Under the pieces are notes generated by a model. The model was given only the letters and a program-made list of their open reading frames with translations. It searched no databases and was not told where the DNA came from. 64,000 bases of DNA from Bin103 sp002238925 (GTDB taxonomy: Bacteria; Spirochaetota; Spirochaetia; SZUA-6; Bin103), in the NCBI GenBank assembly GCA_965208065.1, contig OZ242313.1:4526001-4590000 (forward strand), written 5' to 3'. The position numbers and the translations under genes are program-made. Positions 43,664 through 52,450 of the stretch are shown here, in pieces. Numbering within the stretch: the stretch's first letter is position 1; each line of letters opens with the position of its first letter.

Positions 43664-45514
43664 ATGCCGCGCCGGTATGACTCCAGCCTCTCCTACGTCG
43701 CCACGGTGGCGGAAGCGCTCGCACGGCTCTCCATGGATCAGCTCAGGGCACTGGTCCGGCTGCTGCCGAAAGCGCGCCGGCCGAGCCGCAAGGCCGAGGT
43801 GATAGCCGAAATCGAGCGCCACCTCGCCGGCGACCTGCTGCAAGCGCTATGGGGGCGGCTCGGCGAAACGGAGCAGTCCGCCGTACGGGAAGCGCTCTAC
43901 GGCACGCCGGCCGAATTCAACCCGCGGCAGTTCCGCGCCAAGTACGGCCACCTGCCTGGCGGCGCCGGCATTCGCCGGCACGACAAAACCAAGGTGACGC
44001 GACTGAGCCTGTTCCTCTACGCTCCGGACATCCGCAGCACGAGGTCTGTCATCCCAAACGATCTGAGGAGCCGCCTGCGGGAGTTCGTAACGGAAGCGGA
44101 GGCACCAACGCTGAGCGTCTGCGACGATCTCCCCGCCTCGGTTGCGCTGCGCCGTTGGCGGGGCGCCAGTGAGACCGTCGAGCAGGTGCCGCTGGTCCTT
44201 CGCGACACCGAGCACATTGCGCGGCACGAATTGCCGGCAGTGCTGCGCCTGATCGAAGCCGGCAAGGTGGCGGTGAGCGCCAAGACGCTACGCCCGTCCG
44301 CGGCCACGGTGCGGCGCATCGGCGAGGTGCTGCCCGGCGGCGACTTCTTTCCCGCAACGGACGGCGACAGCACTTCCCGGTCGCCCATGGCCGGCCCGAT
44401 TCGCGCGCACGCCTGGCCGTGGCTGATGCAGGCCGCCAAGCTCGCCGAGCCGCACGGTACGAAGCTCGCGCTGACCCGCGCCGGTCTCGCCGCGTTCGGC
44501 GCGCCACCGGAGCAAACCCTGCGCCGGCTGTGGAAGCGTTGGCTCACCACCGCCCTGCTCGACGAGTTCAACCGCATCGACGTCATCAAGGGACAGGGCG
44601 GTCGCGGCCGCCGGTCCATGACGTCGCCGGCGGGGCGCCGGCCGGCGATCGACGAAACGCTGGCGGCGTGCCCGGTGGGGCGCTGGGTGAGCTGTGATGA
44701 GCTGGGGCGCTTCATTCGTGCCGCCGGGCTCGACTGCAGCGTGACCCGTGACCCCTGGAACCTCTATCTCTTCGATCCCGAATACGGCAGCCTGGGCTAC
44801 CACGGCTATCACGATTGGGAGTTCCTGGAAGGCCGCTACCTCCTGTGCGTGCTATTCGAATATGCCGCCACTCTCGGCATGATCGACGTGGCCTACACCG
44901 ACCCGCATGGAGCACGTCCGGACTTCACCCGATTGTCGGGCACGGACGACCTGGAGTATCTGAGTCGCTACGACGGCCTGCACTACGTTCGACTGACCGC
45001 GCTCGGGGCGTACTGCCTCGGCCTGACCGAGAGCTACACCCCGAGCACCCCGGCGGCCAGTGCATCGCTCACGGTGTACCCCGATCTGCGGGTGCAGGTA
45101 TCCGGCGCGCCCCTGGCCGCGGCGGAGGCACTCCTGCTTGAAACCTATGCGACGCCGGAGTCCGATGGCCTGTGGCGGCTCGACCACGCCAGGACCGTCC
45201 AGGCCGTCGAGGGCGGTCACGAGATAGCAGAACTGCGCGCGTTCCTTTCCTCCCGCGACGACCAGGACCTGCCGGAGACCGTGGAGGGATTCCTGCGCAA
45301 CACGGAGCGAAAGGCGCACGCATTGAAGCACCAGGGTAATGCGCTGCTGATCGAGTGCGCCGACGCCGAGACCGCCGCGCTGCTTGCCACGGACCAACGC
45401 ACCGCCAGGCTCTGCCTGCGCGCCGGCGAGCGCAACCTGGTGGTACCCGCCGACTCAGAGCATGCATTCCGCAACGCGATCCACGCCCTCGGCTACGGTA
45501 TGCCCCGCTCCTGA
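43664..45514 (+). CDS. Helicase-associated (XPB/Ssl2 N-terminal-like) domain protein without motor
   Basis: A 616-residue protein with no Walker motifs. The N-terminal ~90 residues contain two short helical domains with L-R-A-L-V-R-L-L-P-K-A-R-R-P-S-R-K. The C-terminal 180 residues (Y-P-D-L-R-V-Q-V-S-G ... V-E-G-F-L-R-N-T-E-R-K) resemble the helicase C-terminal/XPB-associated domain family PF13625. It may be a DNA-binding accessory protein. The ATG at 43664 is preceded by GGAG. The two-gene DUF4268 module follows after 114 bases, on the same strand. Confidence 0.68.
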   Translation: MPRRYDSSLSYVATVAEALARLSMDQLRALVRLLPKARRPSRKAEVIAEIERHLAGDLLQALWGRLGETEQSAVREALYGTPAEFNPRQFRAKYGHLPGGAGIRRHDKTKVTRLSLFLYAPDIRSTRSVIPNDLRSRLREFVTEAEAPTLSVCDDLPASVALRRWRGASETVEQVPLVLRDTEHIARHELPAVLRLIEAGKVAVSAKTLRPSAATVRRIGEVLPGGDFFPATDGDSTSRSPMAGPIRAHAWPWLMQAAKLAEPHGTKLALTRAGLAAFGAPPEQTLRRLWKRWLTTALLDEFNRIDVIKGQGGRGRRSMTSPAGRRPAIDETLAACPVGRWVSCDELGRFIRAAGLDCSVTRDPWNLYLFDPEYGSLGYHGYHDWEFLEGRYLLCVLFEYAATLGMIDVAYTDPHGARPDFTRLSGTDDLEYLSRYDGLHYVRLTALGAYCLGLTESYTPSTPAASASLTVYPDLRVQVSGAPLAAAEALLLETYATPESDGLWRLDHARTVQAVEGGHEIAELRAFLSSRDDQDLPETVEGFLRNTERKAHALKHQGNALLIECADAETAALLATDQRTARLCLRAGERNLVVPADSEHAFRNAIHALGYGMPRS

Positions 45515-45628
45515 CCGCACGGCCGCCATGCCCACTGCCCCGATCGATGCGTAGCAACACCAGCATGTTACCGGGCGTTCCACTTCACGCATCAATTGTG
45601 CCGACTCTGGTGTAGAATACAGGCCCGA

Positions 45629-46003
45629 ATGAAAGAAAATCAGGAACCCGCTTCCTATCAAGGCCCCGGAATCATGGAATTGATCCGCCGTGCCCCCTGG
45701 CATGAAGCGGTAACCTACCGGGACACTTGGCCCCACGAGTACGTTATGGCAAAGAAAGACCGCCAGGAGGAACTGCTAGCCGCGTTCTGCACCCGCATCG
45801 CTCAAGGCGAGGGTGTCGAGTGCCGGTTCTTCCACCAGAAGCGGTTGTACCTGTTTCTGGGCGACCACAAATATTGGACGATGACCGACTGCCCGGACAT
45901 CGATCTGGACACGGACGACTACGTGCTCAACCGTGCCCTGCTGTACCACGACCGCCGCGACTTCGCAATCAAACGCGGAGACACAAGCCAACGAGAGGAG
46001 TAG
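45629..46003 (+). CDS. Conserved small protein upstream of DUF4268 gene
   Basis: A 124-residue protein. Its core reads R-R-A-P-W-H-E-A-V-T-Y-R-D-T-W-P-H-E-Y-V, then C-R-F-F-H-Q-K-R and L-N-R-A-L-L-Y-H-D-R-R-D-F. This is a small conserved family of unknown function commonly seen beside restriction-like genes. I use ATG 45629; ATG 45674 is an alternative just before the conserved core. A TAGAAT -10-like element (45613-45618) lies 10 bases before the ATG. It is followed 6 bases later by the DUF4268 gene and probably forms a unit with it. Confidence 0.72.
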   Translation: MKENQEPASYQGPGIMELIRRAPWHEAVTYRDTWPHEYVMAKKDRQEELLAAFCTRIAQGEGVECRFFHQKRLYLFLGDHKYWTMTDCPDIDLDTDDYVLNRALLYHDRRDFAIKRGDTSQREE

Positions 46004-46009
46004 CTGACA

Positions 46010-46978
46010 ATGACCACACTGGAAGAAGGAATGGAATACGTTGGAGTCAAAAACATGTGGAAGGACGAGGCCCGGGATTTCACGCCATGGCTCGCTGCCC
46101 ACCTGCATATGCTGAGGGATCCACTTGAGATGGAGCTCAATCTCGTCCAGACGGAGAAAACTGTCGGACCGTTTTTCTGCGATATCCTCGCCAAAGCCGT
46201 CGACAGCGATGCGAGGGTTGCAATTGAGAACCAGTTGAATCCGACAGACCACAACCACCTGGGCCAACTGCTCACATACGCAGCCGGGCTGGACGCACGA
46301 ATCGCGGTATGGGTCGCGCCCGCGTTCTTCCACGAACACGCCAAGGTATTGGACTGGCTCAACACATGGATGGGCGACGAGCGGAAATTCTACGGCATCA
46401 AGGTAGCGGTATTGAAGACTGACAACTCCCTAGAGCCCCGTTTCTTCCCGGTGGTGACCCCAGACGGCTGGAATGATAGCCTTTCACTGCCACAGGGTGC
46501 CGCGGATCCACGCAAACAACAGTTCCATGACTTCTTCCAGCCACTCATCGATAGACTATGCGGGCCTTACTTTTTCGACCTCCCAGTCCTGAAATTCGGC
46601 AACAACGACCGTACATTTCCCTCCAGCCTCGACTCTGCCATAGGGTATAGAGCGTCCCTTGAGGGCAACGACGATGCCTGGGTGACCCTGCACATTCAAT
46701 GCAAAGACAATCACGTGACCAAGAGGGTATTCGACGATCTGATGATAGACAGGGGAACCATCGAAGCGCAGATCCCGGACCAGGAATGGGACTGGCGCCG
46801 GCACAACGGGCATATTTTTTCGAGCATTAGCATCAGGCGAGACGGGTCGATCGATGATTCGCCGGAGGAGCGGACGGAGACGAGAAACTGGATGCTTGAG
46901 CACCTGCGTAGGTTCACGGAAATCTTCGACCAACGCGTGGCTGACAAACTGACGGAGTTGCGAGCCAACAGCAACTGA
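46010..46978 (+). CDS. DUF4268 domain protein, PD-(D/E)XK-like
   Basis: A 322-residue cytoplasmic protein. The N-terminal part has a nuclease-like core: F-F-C-D-I-L-A-K ... V-A-I-E-N-Q-L-N-P-T-D-H-N-H-L-G-Q-L, where the Asp and E-N-Q positions fit a PD-(D/E)XK-type fold with Q in place of K. The rest is the DUF4268 C-terminal region. Proteins of this kind occur in defence and mobile gene neighbourhoods but lack a proven activity. A GAGAGGAG Shine-Dalgarno precedes the ATG. Base composition is lower in GC than neighbours, consistent with transfer. Confidence 0.78.
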   Translation: MTTLEEGMEYVGVKNMWKDEARDFTPWLAAHLHMLRDPLEMELNLVQTEKTVGPFFCDILAKAVDSDARVAIENQLNPTDHNHLGQLLTYAAGLDARIAVWVAPAFFHEHAKVLDWLNTWMGDERKFYGIKVAVLKTDNSLEPRFFPVVTPDGWNDSLSLPQGAADPRKQQFHDFFQPLIDRLCGPYFFDLPVLKFGNNDRTFPSSLDSAIGYRASLEGNDDAWVTLHIQCKDNHVTKRVFDDLMIDRGTIEAQIPDQEWDWRRHNGHIFSSISIRRDGSIDDSPEERTETRNWMLEHLRRFTEIFDQRVADKLTELRANSN

Positions 46979-46993
46979 GAGCGTTACCACGCC

Positions 46994-47155
46994 TCATCGA
47001 CCGAAGTAGCCGGACACGGCCCCGATCAGGGTGCCCTGCATCACCATGATCGCCACCGCCAGCACCGGCAGTGACACCATGCCGCCCCACAGCAGCGGTG
47101 CCAGCAGGCCGCGCCCGAAGCGGTCGGTTCCCCACGAAGACACGGAAGAGCGTCC
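46994..47155 (-). pseudogene. DppC-type ABC permease fragment
   Basis: On the minus strand this stretch reads W-G-T-D-R-F-G-R-G-L-L-A-P-L-L-W-G and ends in I-G-A-V-S-G-Y-F-G-R-stop. This is the middle of an OppC/DppC permease, with the conserved L-G-T-D..G-R motif and the first membrane helix of the core. The rest of the gene is missing on both sides. Confidence 0.6.
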
Positions 47156-47210
47156 ACGGTCCCGACCGCCGCCGGTGCCAAGTCGCTCCCCGTCATGGGG
47201 CTGCCCGAGC

Positions 47211-47336
47211 GCTACGTGGCAGCTACGTGATCGCCGCCTGTACGCCCTGCGCGGCGACCTGAACCCCGCCTCGCCGGCCGGCCTGCGCACCTGGACGGAA
47301 ACCGGCCACGCTCCCAACACGCTGCAGGAAGCCTGA
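47211..47336 (+). pseudogene. Unidentified 3' gene fragment
   Basis: The plus strand reads L-R-D-R-R-L-Y-A-L-R-G-D-L-N-P-A-S-P-A-G-L-R-T-W to a TGA at 47334-47336, with coding-like composition but no start. A preceding M-G-L-P-E-R-Y-V-A-A in another frame suggests a frameshifted remnant. The family is not recognised. Confidence 0.35.
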
Positions 47337-47345
47337 CGCCGGCTG

Positions 47346-48989
47346 CTATCCCTGGCCTACGGTGTCGGTGGCGGCGGTGAAGCCGGGGCCGCCGGCGGCT
47401 GCGTAGCCGTGGCTGGCGCCGGAGCGGTCGGGGCTGACCCAGAACGAGTACAGCGCCGCGTCGCGCAGGTGGAATCGCAGCCGCACCGGGCGGCCGGCGA
47501 CCTTCTCCAGGGTACCGCCGTTGCCCCAGGTCACCGCCTGCTGGGTGGCGTCGCCGGTCACCGGCGCGCAGTGCTCGCGGCCCAGGCGCTCGATTGCATT
47601 GCCGGCCTCGTCCAGCACCTCGGCGCGCAGTTCGCCGCCGGCCGCGGCCGCGTTCACGAACAGGTGGCTGCCGCTGAAGCGCAGCGGGCGGGTGGTCAGT
47701 ACGCCGCCCTCGGCGCCGGCGTTGTGCGACACGAAGCCGTCGCGGCGCAGGGTGGCCAGGCCGGTGTTGCCGCCGGCGTACATGTGCGTGCCGTACTTGG
47801 GCGACACCCCGGAGAAGGCGCCGAAGTAGATGTGCAGCTTGTCGCCGACGATCAGGCAGCAGCCGCCGCAGGAGTGGATGTAGTCGCAGTTCCAGTCGCG
47901 CAGCCGGTGGGTGCCGGCCACGATCGGGGAGCGGTCGCGGCGGTCGAAGTGGAAGCCGTCGCGGCTGTAGCCAACCAGCAGCTCGGTGATCTTCGGGAAG
48001 CCCCCCTCGTCGCAGATCTCGTTGGGCGGTCCGCGGTGGATCATGAAGAAGCCCAGCATCAGGCTCTCGTAGCCAACCGCGTCGATGTTGTAGAGCTGCG
48101 TCTGGTGGCCGTGCTCCGGGGACGGCGGGTCGAGGTCGTCGGCGCCGGACCAGTGGGCGATCTCTTCCCGCTCCCAGGCGGCGCCGGCGAACAGGTCTTC
48201 GTGCTCCCGGTAGCCGCGCAGCCGCCCCACCTTCGGCTCGCTGGTGCGCACGCTGTACACCCAGCGTTTCCGGAACGGGTTGTAGAAAATGGTCGTGTTG
48301 TCGCCGCCCGCGCCGGTGGCGGCGCGCTCGGTCCAGTGGATGCCGTCGGGCGACGCGTACACGTGGCCGCCGGTCCACTCGTTGGTGGTGTGCGGGCCGC
48401 CCAACTCGCCGTAGCGGTACCCGCCGCCGCGCTCGCGGTGGTAGGCAAACATCTTGAAGCGCTCGTCGGCGCGCTCGGTCTCCAGGTCGAGCCACACCCC
48501 GACCCCATCGCGCTGAAATCGCGGGCGCAGCGGCAGCACGCGGTTGGTGCCAGGCTCCACGTCCAGGTTGGGGCGCTCCCAGTTGATCCCGTCGCGGCTG
48601 GTGGCCAGCGCGGTGCCGTCGAACCAGCCGGCGTGGTACCACAGCTTGAACAGGCCGTCGGCCGGGTCGTAGAAGGCACCGTCCTTGAACGGGCACGCCA
48701 CCGGACACATTCCGAAGTTCATCTCCAGCGGCGTCTCCGGGACCAGCACCGGGTTCGCCTCGTGCAGTTCCGGGGTGTGGAACACCCGCTGCAACGTACT
48801 GTCGGCGATCAGGAACTCGTCCACCAGGAGTTGCCGCCCCACGTCGATCGGAATCACCGCAGGCGGCCGCTCCAGCCAGGGTACCGGCCCCGGCTCGCGT
48901 GACGTGCGCGGCAGCCCGCGCGGCGGCCACTCGGCCGGCTCATCGATCCCGCAGTAGCTCACGCCCCTGTTGTAGCTCACGGCGCTCAT
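47346..48989 (-). CDS. Glycosyl hydrolase-like five-bladed beta-propeller protein
   Basis: A 547-residue protein resembling the GH43/GH32-type propellers of planctomycetes and related groups. It begins with a short segment (D-V-G-R-Q-L-L-V-D-E-F-L-I) and then shows repeated blade motifs such as F-K-L-W-Y-H-A-G-W, S-R-D-G-I-N-W-E-R-P and S-P-D-G-I-H-W-T-E-R. A C-terminal beta domain (L-R-F-H-L-R-D-A-A-L-Y-S-F-W) is typical. No signal peptide, so cytoplasmic. Substrate unknown. It is divergently transcribed from the GH32 gene 59 bases away, suggesting joint regulation. Confidence 0.75.
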   Translation of the reverse strand: MSAVSYNRGVSYCGIDEPAEWPPRGLPRTSREPGPVPWLERPPAVIPIDVGRQLLVDEFLIADSTLQRVFHTPELHEANPVLVPETPLEMNFGMCPVACPFKDGAFYDPADGLFKLWYHAGWFDGTALATSRDGINWERPNLDVEPGTNRVLPLRPRFQRDGVGVWLDLETERADERFKMFAYHRERGGGYRYGELGGPHTTNEWTGGHVYASPDGIHWTERAATGAGGDNTTIFYNPFRKRWVYSVRTSEPKVGRLRGYREHEDLFAGAAWEREEIAHWSGADDLDPPSPEHGHQTQLYNIDAVGYESLMLGFFMIHRGPPNEICDEGGFPKITELLVGYSRDGFHFDRRDRSPIVAGTHRLRDWNCDYIHSCGGCCLIVGDKLHIYFGAFSGVSPKYGTHMYAGGNTGLATLRRDGFVSHNAGAEGGVLTTRPLRFSGSHLFVNAAAAGGELRAEVLDEAGNAIERLGREHCAPVTGDATQQAVTWGNGGTLEKVAGRPVRLRFHLRDAALYSFWVSPDRSGASHGYAAAGGPGFTAATDTVGQG

Positions 48990-49048
48990 CCTACATCGGC
49001 CGCCGCTACATGGTAAGTTCGTCGAACGAAGGGGTACGGAGGGGGCAC

Positions 49049-50734
49049 ATGGAAAAGAGCTTCATCATTACGGACGAATACCTGGTGCTGCCCGTGCGCA
49101 ACGGCGGCGATGAGGACGACGAGGGCCGGCTCCGGCTCGTTGTCGACGGCCGTACCATTCTGGACTACGGCATCCGCTTCGCGACCGGTCCTGGCGACGT
49201 GGACTGGTACGCGTTCTTCTCGCTCGCCCGCTTCCGCGGCAAGCAGGCCCGGATGTCTGCCGACAACATCACCGAGCGGGGCTTCGAGCTGGTCCGGCAG
49301 GCCGACGCCATTCCCGGCGCCGACACCCTCTACACCGAGCGCCTGCGCCCCCAGTTCCACTTCACTTCGCGCACCGGCTGGCTGAACGATCCCAACGGCC
49401 TGATCTGGTACCGCGGCGAATACCACCTGTACTACCAGCACAACCCCACCGCCCTGCCGTGGGGCAACATGACCTGGGGGCACGCCGTCAGCCGCGACCT
49501 CGTGCACTGGAGCGAGCAGCCCAAGGTGCTGTTTCCCGATGCGGCCACCGGCACCTGCTTCTCGGGCGCGGCGTTCATCGACCACCGCAACCAGCTCGGC
49601 CGCAAGAGCGGCGGCGAGGACGTGATCGTCGCCTTCTACCTGCGCACAAAGATCGGCCTGTGCCTGGCCTACTCCATCGACCGCGGCCGCACCTTCACCG
49701 ACTACGAGCACAACCCGGTGCTCAACCACGAGGGCGCCCGCATCGACACCCCGAGGCCGTTCTGGCACGGGCCGACCGGCCGGTGGGTCGCCCCCACTTA
49801 CGACTTCTTCACCAATGGCCGCGGCCAACTGCGCCGCTGCGTCGGCTTCTACAGTTCCGCAAACCTCACCGACTGGCGCTTCGAGAGCCGCGTCGAGCAG
49901 GACGGCTGGGGCGATGAGCTGTGCGGCTGCGTCGACTTCTTCCAACTGCCGCTGGACGGCGATTCCGAGCGCCTGATGTGGGTGATGATCCTGATCGACG
50001 GCAGCTACATCGTGGGCGATTTCGACGGCAGTACGTTCCATACGCTGGCCGGCAAGCCGGCGACGACCGACGACCGCATCCGGTCGCTGGTAATCCAGGG
50101 CGACTACTACGCCACCATGACCTGGCACAACATGCCCGACCTGCGCCGCGTCCAGATCACCTGGATGAGATCGCGCGGATTCTATCCCGGCATGCCGTTC
50201 AACCAGCAGATGACCGCCCCGTCCGAGCTCTCACTGCACTCCACCGGGGAAGGCCCGCGGCTGCGCATGCTGCCCGCGGCGGAACTCGAATCGCTGCGCA
50301 CCACCACCCACGAGTGGTCCGGCGTGGTATTGAACGAACGCGACAATCCCCTGGCCGCAATCACCGCCGATCTGCTCGACCTGGAAGCCGAGTTCCGGGT
50401 TGCCGCTGGCACCGTAACCTGCGTGCAGATGCGCGGATTCCGCATCACCTACGAAGCGGACACCGAGTCGCTCTCCTCCTGCGGCACGAGAACCCGGCTG
50501 CCCCCCATCGACGGCGCCGTACGCCTGCGAGTCCTGCTCGACCGCACCTCCATCGAGGTCTACGCCAACGACGGCCGCGCCTACATCCCCCGCGTCGTGT
50601 TCCCCGACGACCACAACCGCTCCCTCAGCATCACCTGCACGGGCGGCACCACCACCGCAGCCTGCCTCCGCGTCCACGAACTAAAGTCAAGCTGGCCGCG
50701 GATTTGCCTCTCAGAGGGAGCTTGCACCGAGTAA
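49049..50734 (+). CDS. GH32 family glycosidase-like protein with altered catalytic residues
   Basis: A 561-residue cytoplasmic GH32-type protein (levanase/invertase fold) with a ~100-residue N-terminal beta domain, a five-bladed propeller and a C-terminal beta-sandwich (D-R-T-S-I-E-V-Y-A-N-D). The nucleophile motif W-L-N-D-P-N-G is intact (D114). In place of R-D-P I read D-T-P (Thr234 at the Asp position), and in place of the E-C acid/base motif I read G-C (Gly293) in C-G-C-V-D-F-F. Two of three catalytic acids thus appear to be missing. The start follows a GGAGGGGG box. Confidence 0.82.
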   Translation: MEKSFIITDEYLVLPVRNGGDEDDEGRLRLVVDGRTILDYGIRFATGPGDVDWYAFFSLARFRGKQARMSADNITERGFELVRQADAIPGADTLYTERLRPQFHFTSRTGWLNDPNGLIWYRGEYHLYYQHNPTALPWGNMTWGHAVSRDLVHWSEQPKVLFPDAATGTCFSGAAFIDHRNQLGRKSGGEDVIVAFYLRTKIGLCLAYSIDRGRTFTDYEHNPVLNHEGARIDTPRPFWHGPTGRWVAPTYDFFTNGRGQLRRCVGFYSSANLTDWRFESRVEQDGWGDELCGCVDFFQLPLDGDSERLMWVMILIDGSYIVGDFDGSTFHTLAGKPATTDDRIRSLVIQGDYYATMTWHNMPDLRRVQITWMRSRGFYPGMPFNQQMTAPSELSLHSTGEGPRLRMLPAAELESLRTTTHEWSGVVLNERDNPLAAITADLLDLEAEFRVAAGTVTCVQMRGFRITYEADTESLSSCGTRTRLPPIDGAVRLRVLLDRTSIEVYANDGRAYIPRVVFPDDHNRSLSITCTGGTTTAACLRVHELKSSWPRICLSEGACTE

Positions 50735-50749
50735 TCACTTTGTTGTAAT
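50722..50749 (+). promoter_or_regulatory. Sigma70-like promoter
   Basis: TTGCAC (50722-50727), 16 bases, then TGTAAT (50744-50749), five of six matches to the -10 consensus. It overlaps the stop of the GH32 gene and precedes the ATG at 50761 by only 11 bases; it could also serve the glycine hydroxymethyltransferase gene. Confidence 0.5.
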
Positions 50750-50760
50750 CTTCTGGTGGC

Positions 50761-51021
50761 ATGAGTACTACACCCAAGCCTGGAGTGCCCGGAGTTCACG
50801 GGGCGAGTTCGGCGGAATCCCTTCCCGATGGTGGTTCAGGGTTCTCGCCTGACGCCCGGCGATCGCGGCTTCGCGTCGATAGCGGCAAGGATGACCAGCT
50901 GCAGCTCGATTTCGACAAGCCCGCGGAAGGGCGCACGGATGACTGGGACCTGGTCCGAGACGTGGAGCCGGCGTTCCCGGCTCCCATCAGGCCGGCGCAA
51001 CCCACGCTGTCCTGGGACTGA
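50761..51021 (+). CDS. Small hypothetical protein
   Basis: An 86-residue hydrophilic protein rich in Pro, Asp, Ser and Gly, with no domain I recognise. Composition and a promoter just upstream argue that it is real, but the absence of a clear Shine-Dalgarno (nearly leaderless start) leaves doubt. The next gene, on the same strand, begins 128 bases on. Confidence 0.45.
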   Translation: MSTTPKPGVPGVHGASSAESLPDGGSGFSPDARRSRLRVDSGKDDQLQLDFDKPAEGRTDDWDLVRDVEPAFPAPIRPAQPTLSWD

Positions 51022-51149
51022 TCCGGCCACGCAACGGCGCGCCGGCTGCCGTTGACATGCCTGCGGCGGGCTCTCCGTCGGAGACCCAGCCCCGGTCAGC
51101 CACCCGCGCAACACCGGTAACTCCGCGGGACGCCGAGTCCATCCGGCAC

Positions 51150-52403
51150 ATGGACCAGGGCATCGATCGGCGAGACCCGCTGATCGCCGATGCACTGGCC
51201 GGTGAACTGCGCCGCCAGCAGGAGCAGATCGAACTCATCGCCGCCGAGAACATCGTCAGTCGCGCCGTGCTCGACGCACTCGGCCACATGGTGACCAACA
51301 AGACGCTGGAAGGCTACCCCGGCGCCCGCTATCACGCCGGCGGGCGCTACGTCGACGTGATGGAGCAGGCGGCAATCGAGCGCGCCTGCGAGCTGTTCGA
51401 CTGCGCCTACGCCAACGTACAGCCGCACTCCGGCAGTCAGGCCAATCTTGCCGTGTTCTTTGCGCTGGTCCGCCCCGGCGACCGAGTGCTCAGTCTGGAC
51501 CTCGCGGCCGGCGGCCACCTGAGCCACGGGCTGCGTTCGAACCTGTCAGGCCGCTGGTTCGAGTCCCACCACTACGGGGTCTCACGCGAAACCGGCATGA
51601 TCGACTACGACGAGGTCGAAGCGAAGGCCCTGGAAGTGCAGCCGCGGCTGCTGGTTGCCGGCGGCTCGTCCTATCCGAGAGCACTGGATTTCGAAAGGCT
51701 TGCAGCGACCGCGAACGAGGTGGGTGCCCACTTCGTGGTGGACATGGCGCACTTTGCCGGCCTCGTGGCGGGCGGCGCGCATCCGTCGCCGATACCGCAC
51801 GCCGATATCGTTACCACGACCACCACCAAGACCCTCAGGGGTCCGCGCGGCGGCGTGATCCTGGCTCGTGAGGAGAGCTGGGCGAGGAGACTGCAATCCG
51901 CCGTCTTTCCGGGCGTTCAGGGCAGCCTTCACCCGCAAGTCATAGCCGCGAAGGCGGTGTGCCTGGGCGAGGCGCTGCAGCCCGAATTCGGACGCTACGC
52001 CCGCCAGGTGAAGCGCAACGCCGCGAAGCTGGCCGCAGTGCTGGCCGACGGCGGGGTGTCGATCGTTACCGGCGGCACCGACACCCACCTGGTCCTGCTC
52101 GACCTGTCCGCAACGGGAGTGACCGGGCAGGCTGCCGAGCGCGTGCTTGAACACGCCGGCATCACCTCCAACAAGAACCCCATCCCGTTCGACGTCCGCA
52201 GCCCGGCCAAGTGGAGCGGGTTGCGCCTGGGAGTCGCCGCCGCCACCACGCGCGGGTTCCGGGAGGCCGAAATCGAACGCGTCGGACGGCTGATTGCCTC
52301 CCTCATCGGATCACCGGACCCCGGCGACCTGGATGAAGCGCGGCGCACCGTGGCGGAGCTCTGCCACGCGTTCCCTGTCTACGGCCCCGGCAGCCTCGTG
52401 TAG
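51150..52403 (+). CDS. glyA: Serine hydroxymethyltransferase
   Basis: A 417-residue PLP enzyme converting serine and tetrahydrofolate to glycine and methylene-tetrahydrofolate. Clear signatures: I-E-L-I-A-A-E-N-I-V-S near the N-terminus, H-S-G-S-Q-A-N, H-F-V-V-D-M-A-H-F-A-G-L-V-A-G, and the PLP-lysine motif T-T-T-T-T-K227-T-L-R-G-P-R-G-G. Length matches the family. ATG 51150 agrees with the normal N-terminus; an in-frame upstream ATG (51057) would add unrelated residues. The protein is somewhat divergent and may be a second copy. Confidence 0.9.
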   Translation: MDQGIDRRDPLIADALAGELRRQQEQIELIAAENIVSRAVLDALGHMVTNKTLEGYPGARYHAGGRYVDVMEQAAIERACELFDCAYANVQPHSGSQANLAVFFALVRPGDRVLSLDLAAGGHLSHGLRSNLSGRWFESHHYGVSRETGMIDYDEVEAKALEVQPRLLVAGGSSYPRALDFERLAATANEVGAHFVVDMAHFAGLVAGGAHPSPIPHADIVTTTTTKTLRGPRGGVILAREESWARRLQSAVFPGVQGSLHPQVIAAKAVCLGEALQPEFGRYARQVKRNAAKLAAVLADGGVSIVTGGTDTHLVLLDLSATGVTGQAAERVLEHAGITSNKNPIPFDVRSPAKWSGLRLGVAAATTRGFREAEIERVGRLIASLIGSPDPGDLDEARRTVAELCHAFPVYGPGSLV

Positions 52404-52450
52404 ATCAGCCCACCCGCAACGACACCGCCTGACAGCCTGCCGCGGCGAGG

